A stretch of 14,633 bases of DNA from Ramicandelaber brevisporus. Taxonomy: Eukaryota; Kickxellomycota; Ramicandelaberales; Ramicandelaberaceae. Of the stretch, positions 14,271-14,633 are shown piece by piece. The notes below the pieces were generated by a model. That model worked only from the letters and a program-made list of their open reading frames with translations, made no database searches and had not been told where the DNA came from. Made by a program: the position numbers and the translations under genes. The stretch lies in the NCBI GenBank assembly GCA_025201865.1, contig MU603215.1, positions 1 through 14,633 of the forward strand. Reading direction: 5' to 3'. Every line of letters begins with the position of its first letter. Position 1 is the stretch's first letter.

Positions 14271-14633
14271 TTACTCGTAGATGAGCGAGTCGATGACGCG
14301 GGTGTAGGAGGCGACGCCGTTCGGGAACCAGAGGGCAATCTCCTTCTCGGCGCTCTCGACAGAGTCGGAGCCGTGGATGATGTTGCGGCCGAGGTCGATG
14401 CAGAAGTCGCCGCGGATGGTGCCTGGCAGCGAGGCGAGCGGGTTGGTCTCGCCGAGCATCTTGCGGCCGGTGGCGACGACGCCCTTGCCCTGCCACACCA
14501 TGCCGACAACTGGGCCAGACAGCATGTACTTGATAAGGCCAGCGAAGAATGGCTTGCCCTTGAGGTCGGCGTAGTGCTCCTCGAGCAGCTGCTGGCTTGG
14601 GGTCTTGAGCTCGAGAGCAACGAGCTTGAAGCC
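14271..14633 (-). CDS. NDK1: Nucleoside diphosphate kinase, C-terminal 120 residues (5' end outside window)
   Basis: The enzyme moves the terminal phosphate from ATP to other nucleoside diphosphates through a phosphohistidine and keeps the NTP and dNTP pools balanced. The visible part starts at [10 protein letters not shown], which matches about residue 32 of the 152-residue human enzyme. It contains [10 protein letters not shown], a [10 protein letters not shown] strand, [16 protein letters not shown] and the active-site block NIIHGSDS. The catalytic His is encoded at 14373-14375. The C-terminus is SLIYE, as usual for the family (WIYE in human). About 31 N-terminal residues and any 5' intron lie beyond the window edge. 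All visible conserved residues are intact. Confidence 0.97.
   Translation of the reverse strand, partial: GFKLVALELKTPSQQLLEEHYADLKGKPFFAGLIKYMLSGPVVGMVWQGKGVVATGRKMLGETNPLASLPGTIRGDFCIDLGRNIIHGSDSVESAEKEIALWFPNGVASYTRVIDSLIYE

Noticed and set aside
1-14633. Transfer RNA, ribosomal RNA, CRISPR array, transposon or viral sequence
   Set aside because: I saw no cloverleaf, no rRNA-like conserved segment, no regularly spaced repeats, and no transposase, integrase or reverse-transcriptase motif on either strand. The repeats present are triplet runs in coding sequence or short promoter motifs.

Overview
The window is eukaryotic nuclear DNA, most likely from a fungus. The main clue is a single-polypeptide tryptophan synthase with the alpha domain before the beta domain, which is the fungal arrangement. 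The same fragment carries an Nst1-like protein, a family best known from fungi. The coding frames are long and uninterrupted, and intergenic gaps run from 63 bases to 1.2 kb. The CENP-K homologue still looks like the animal protein, and the proteins are rich in poly-Q, poly-N, poly-S and acidic runs. I lean towards an intron-poor, possibly early-diverging fungus, but the species is an inference.

Layout from left to right: (1) CENP-K, an inner-kinetochore subunit, on the plus strand at 10-912. (2) Fused tryptophan synthase on the minus strand at 976-3120, tail to tail with CENP-K and only 63 bases apart. (3) A 1.2-kb divergent intergenic region at 3121-4337. It holds the tryptophan synthase promoter (a TATA box and a perfect Gcn4/AP-1-type site), a poly-Q mini-ORF of doubtful status, and an inverted repeat resembling heat-shock elements. 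(4) A giant plus-strand frame at 4338-12299 (2653 aa), which I assign to the Nst1 family from several blocks of similarity recalled from memory. (5) Translation initiation factor eIF2 gamma on the minus strand at 12468-13847, convergent with the Nst1-like gene. (6) A 423-base leader and promoter region with two more perfect Gcn4-type sites. (7) The C-terminal 120 residues of nucleoside diphosphate kinase on the minus strand at 14271-14633, cut by the window edge.

These are mostly housekeeping genes and do not form an operon or defence system. The most interesting link is regulatory. Three copies of a 12-base element containing TGAGTCA lie upstream of tryptophan synthase and eIF2 gamma, an amino-acid biosynthesis enzyme and a subunit of the factor that controls Gcn4 translation. 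The other points worth a second look are the size and extra cysteine clusters of the Nst1-like protein, and a sharp change in arginine codon use inside that one reading frame.
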